Program-made: the position numbers and the translations under genes | Assembly: GCA_023443925.1 (NCBI GenBank) | Contig: JAEZSL010000094.1 | Span: forward strand, 1 to 22,689 | Origin: Bacillota bacterium | GTDB taxonomy: Bacteria; Bacillota_A; Clostridia; Lachnospirales; Lachnospiraceae | Length of the DNA: 22,689 nt | Reading direction: 5' to 3' | Shown here: piece by piece, positions 21,627 to 22,689 of the stretch | How positions within the stretch are numbered: position 1 is the stretch's first letter | Layout of the letters: the number at the start of each line of letters is the position of its first letter | The notes under the pieces: generated by a model | Database searches by the model: none | What the model was told of the DNA's origin: nothing | Seen by the model: only the letters and a program-made list of their open reading frames with translations

Positions 21627-22492
21627 TGGCTGGAAAAAATTCTTATAAAGAAGCAGAAAAGACAGAAAAGTTTACCCTTGCCATAATTATTATTTATATC
21701 TTGTTAATCTGCTTTTGTATCCTTATAATTTCACCTTTATTAATCGTATTTTCCAGTTCTCTGCGGGAACCGGGCAATATGCAGTCTCCTCTGAATCTCT
21801 TTGTACAATTTTCTCTGGAGAGTTATATCAGCGCTTTTAAGAAAATGAATTATCCGATGCAATTACTAAACAGTATTATGACCACAGGGGGGTCTGTTAT
21901 TGTAATCGTTTTCATATCTTCTATGGCGGCTTATCCTATAGCCAGGATAAAAGCAAGGCTGAGCAAGGGGCTATACTACTTTTTTATAGCAGGCTTAGTA
22001 ATTCCAGCCCAAATGGTAATTGTACCTATAGCCCAGATGTTTGGATATTTAAATATTCCTAATAACAGATTTACACCAATGATTATGTTTATAACCTGCA
22101 GCCTTCCCTTTTCTACCTTTCTATACACCGGTTTTTTAAAAGGAGTTCCTGCTGAGGTGGAGGAATCTGCATTTTTAGATGGCGCTAATCTGTGGCAGAG
22201 GTATAAAAGTATTGTTTTTCCTCTGTTAAAACCGGCTACGGTATCAGTTATTATTACCCAGTCATTATGGATTTGGAATGATTATTTCTTCCCCATGGTT
22301 TTTATCTCAAAATCAGCCCAGTATTCTTTACCTATAGGGATGATACAGTTTTTAGGTGACAGGGAAAACCCTGCCCAGTGGAATATCTTATTTGCTGCCT
22401 GTGTTCTAAGTGCTTTACCCCTAATTGTTATGTTTACGGTTTTGCAAAAGCAATTTATCAATGGCATTGCGGCAGGAGCCGTAAAAGGATAG
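21626..22492 (+). CDS. ABC sugar transporter permease (CUT1, MalG/UgpE-like)
   Basis: A 288-residue permease, partner of the preceding one. About six membrane segments are visible, beginning at 17-42, followed by VFSSSLREPG, which is typical of this subfamily. The MetI-like core includes SSMAAYPIAR (98-107) and GLVIPAQMVIVPI (123-135). The EAA loop is EESAFLDGANLWQRYKSIVF at 179-198, and the C-terminus ends in KQFINGIAAGAVKG, a conserved ending. The start shares 1 bp with the upstream stop, with AAGGAGGTGG about 7 nt before it. No ATPase gene follows within the window; importers of this class commonly use one shared MsmX/MsmK-type ATPase encoded elsewhere. No strong terminator is seen after the stop. 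Confidence 0.94.
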   Translation: MAGKNSYKEAEKTEKFTLAIIIIYILLICFCILIISPLLIVFSSSLREPGNMQSPLNLFVQFSLESYISAFKKMNYPMQLLNSIMTTGGSVIVIVFISSMAAYPIARIKARLSKGLYYFFIAGLVIPAQMVIVPIAQMFGYLNIPNNRFTPMIMFITCSLPFSTFLYTGFLKGVPAEVEESAFLDGANLWQRYKSIVFPLLKPATVSVIITQSLWIWNDYFFPMVFISKSAQYSLPIGMIQFLGDRENPAQWNILFAACVLSALPLIVMFTVLQKQFINGIAAGAVKG

Positions 22493-22551
22493 CTTTAATC
22501 AGATATACAATTTTACAGAATATTTCCTGTTATTATATTTTTTAAAAATAA

Positions 22552-22580
22552 TTGACGGAACTAAATTACTATGCTATAAT
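22552..22580 (+). promoter_or_regulatory. Strong promoter near the right edge
   Basis: TTGACG (22552-22557), a 17-bp spacer and a perfect TATAAT (22575-22580), preceded by TGC that gives an extended -10. This is the best promoter match in the window. Transcription would begin near 22587 and run rightwards. Confidence 0.78.
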
Positions 22581-22586
22581 ACGAAC

Positions 22587-22689
22587 GGTACATTTATCTG
22601 GATTAAGCATCTGGAGCATAGGAATAGTTTAAGAATAGTATAGTTAACATTATATATTTAAGCTCTCTGTCCAAAAGACCAAGAGCTTT
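22587..22689 (+). ncRNA. Possible small RNA or attenuated leader, truncated by the window edge
   Basis: About 100 nt lie between the strong promoter and a terminator-like hairpin at 22660-22688. I see no ORF with a ribosome binding site in it. It contains two ATCTGGA copies (22596 and 22609). I do not recognise a known riboswitch class. Either a small RNA or a 5' leader with attenuation is possible; the start site is estimated from the -10. Confidence 0.4.
22660..22689 (+). terminator. Terminator-like hairpin at the window end
   Basis: AAGCTCT (22660-22666) pairs with AGAGCTT (22682-22688), then a 2x2 internal mismatch and GTC/GAC around a CAAAA loop. The last base is T and the expected U-run would be beyond the window, so termination cannot be confirmed. 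Confidence 0.55.

Noticed and set aside
22515..22551. Terminator after the ABC operon (ACAG...CTGT followed by T-rich DNA)
   Set aside because: The stem is only about 4 bp with mismatches, too weak to call despite the T-run.

Overview
The window looks like chromosomal DNA of a low-GC, Gram-positive, endospore-forming-type anaerobe, most likely class Clostridia and probably a Lachnospiraceae relative. This is an inference from A/T-rich intergenic DNA, strong AGGAGG-type ribosome binding sites, Csp-like subtilases, a YesM/YesN-type two-component pair and a CUT1 sugar importer. No rRNA, tRNA or CRISPR array was seen. Fourteen largely intact protein genes, one gene cut by the left edge and one transposase remnant are supported.

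Left part (1-6307). The 3' end of an M42 aminopeptidase gene is followed by a non-coding stretch holding ten imperfect 14-bp tandem repeats and a 66-bp inverted-repeat element. Four genes then run on the minus strand: a TipA-type MerR regulator, a small zinc amidase, and two tandem paralogous Csp-like S8 subtilases. The MerR gene has a textbook MerR-type promoter with a 19-bp spacer and internal dyad. The amidase starts at TTG, inside a long leader hairpin that overlaps an alternative hairpin.

Middle part (6308-13366). This holds an IS30-type transposase remnant with its ribosome binding site in a hairpin, a membrane-anchored alpha/beta hydrolase, and a PadR regulator overlapping a SEDS (FtsW/RodA) family membrane protein that carries an extra cytoplasmic N-terminal domain. 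The PadR promoter region has a nested palindrome. Divergent from it lies clpB, with no visible CIRCE or CtsR operator, followed by a DHH/DHHA1 phosphoesterase of the NrnA type.

Right part (13367-22492) is a carbohydrate-utilisation locus: a cytoplasmic GH106-related glycoside hydrolase, a convergent YesN/YesM-type response regulator and sensor kinase, then a lipoprotein sugar-binding protein and two CUT1 permeases. No ATPase is present, so a shared one is probably used. The best signal in the window is here. The hydrolase promoter and the binding-protein promoter carry the same arrangement: two direct repeats around AACAAAA-N-GYACCGA spaced 23 bp apart, with a -10 box exactly 24 bp after the start of the second repeat. 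One 19-bp copy is identical at 17 of 19 positions between the two promoters. This fits a common operator for the AraC-type response regulator encoded between them.

Right end (22493-22689). A near-consensus promoter is followed about 80-110 nt later by a terminator-like hairpin that runs off the window. It could be a small RNA or an attenuated leader of the next gene.
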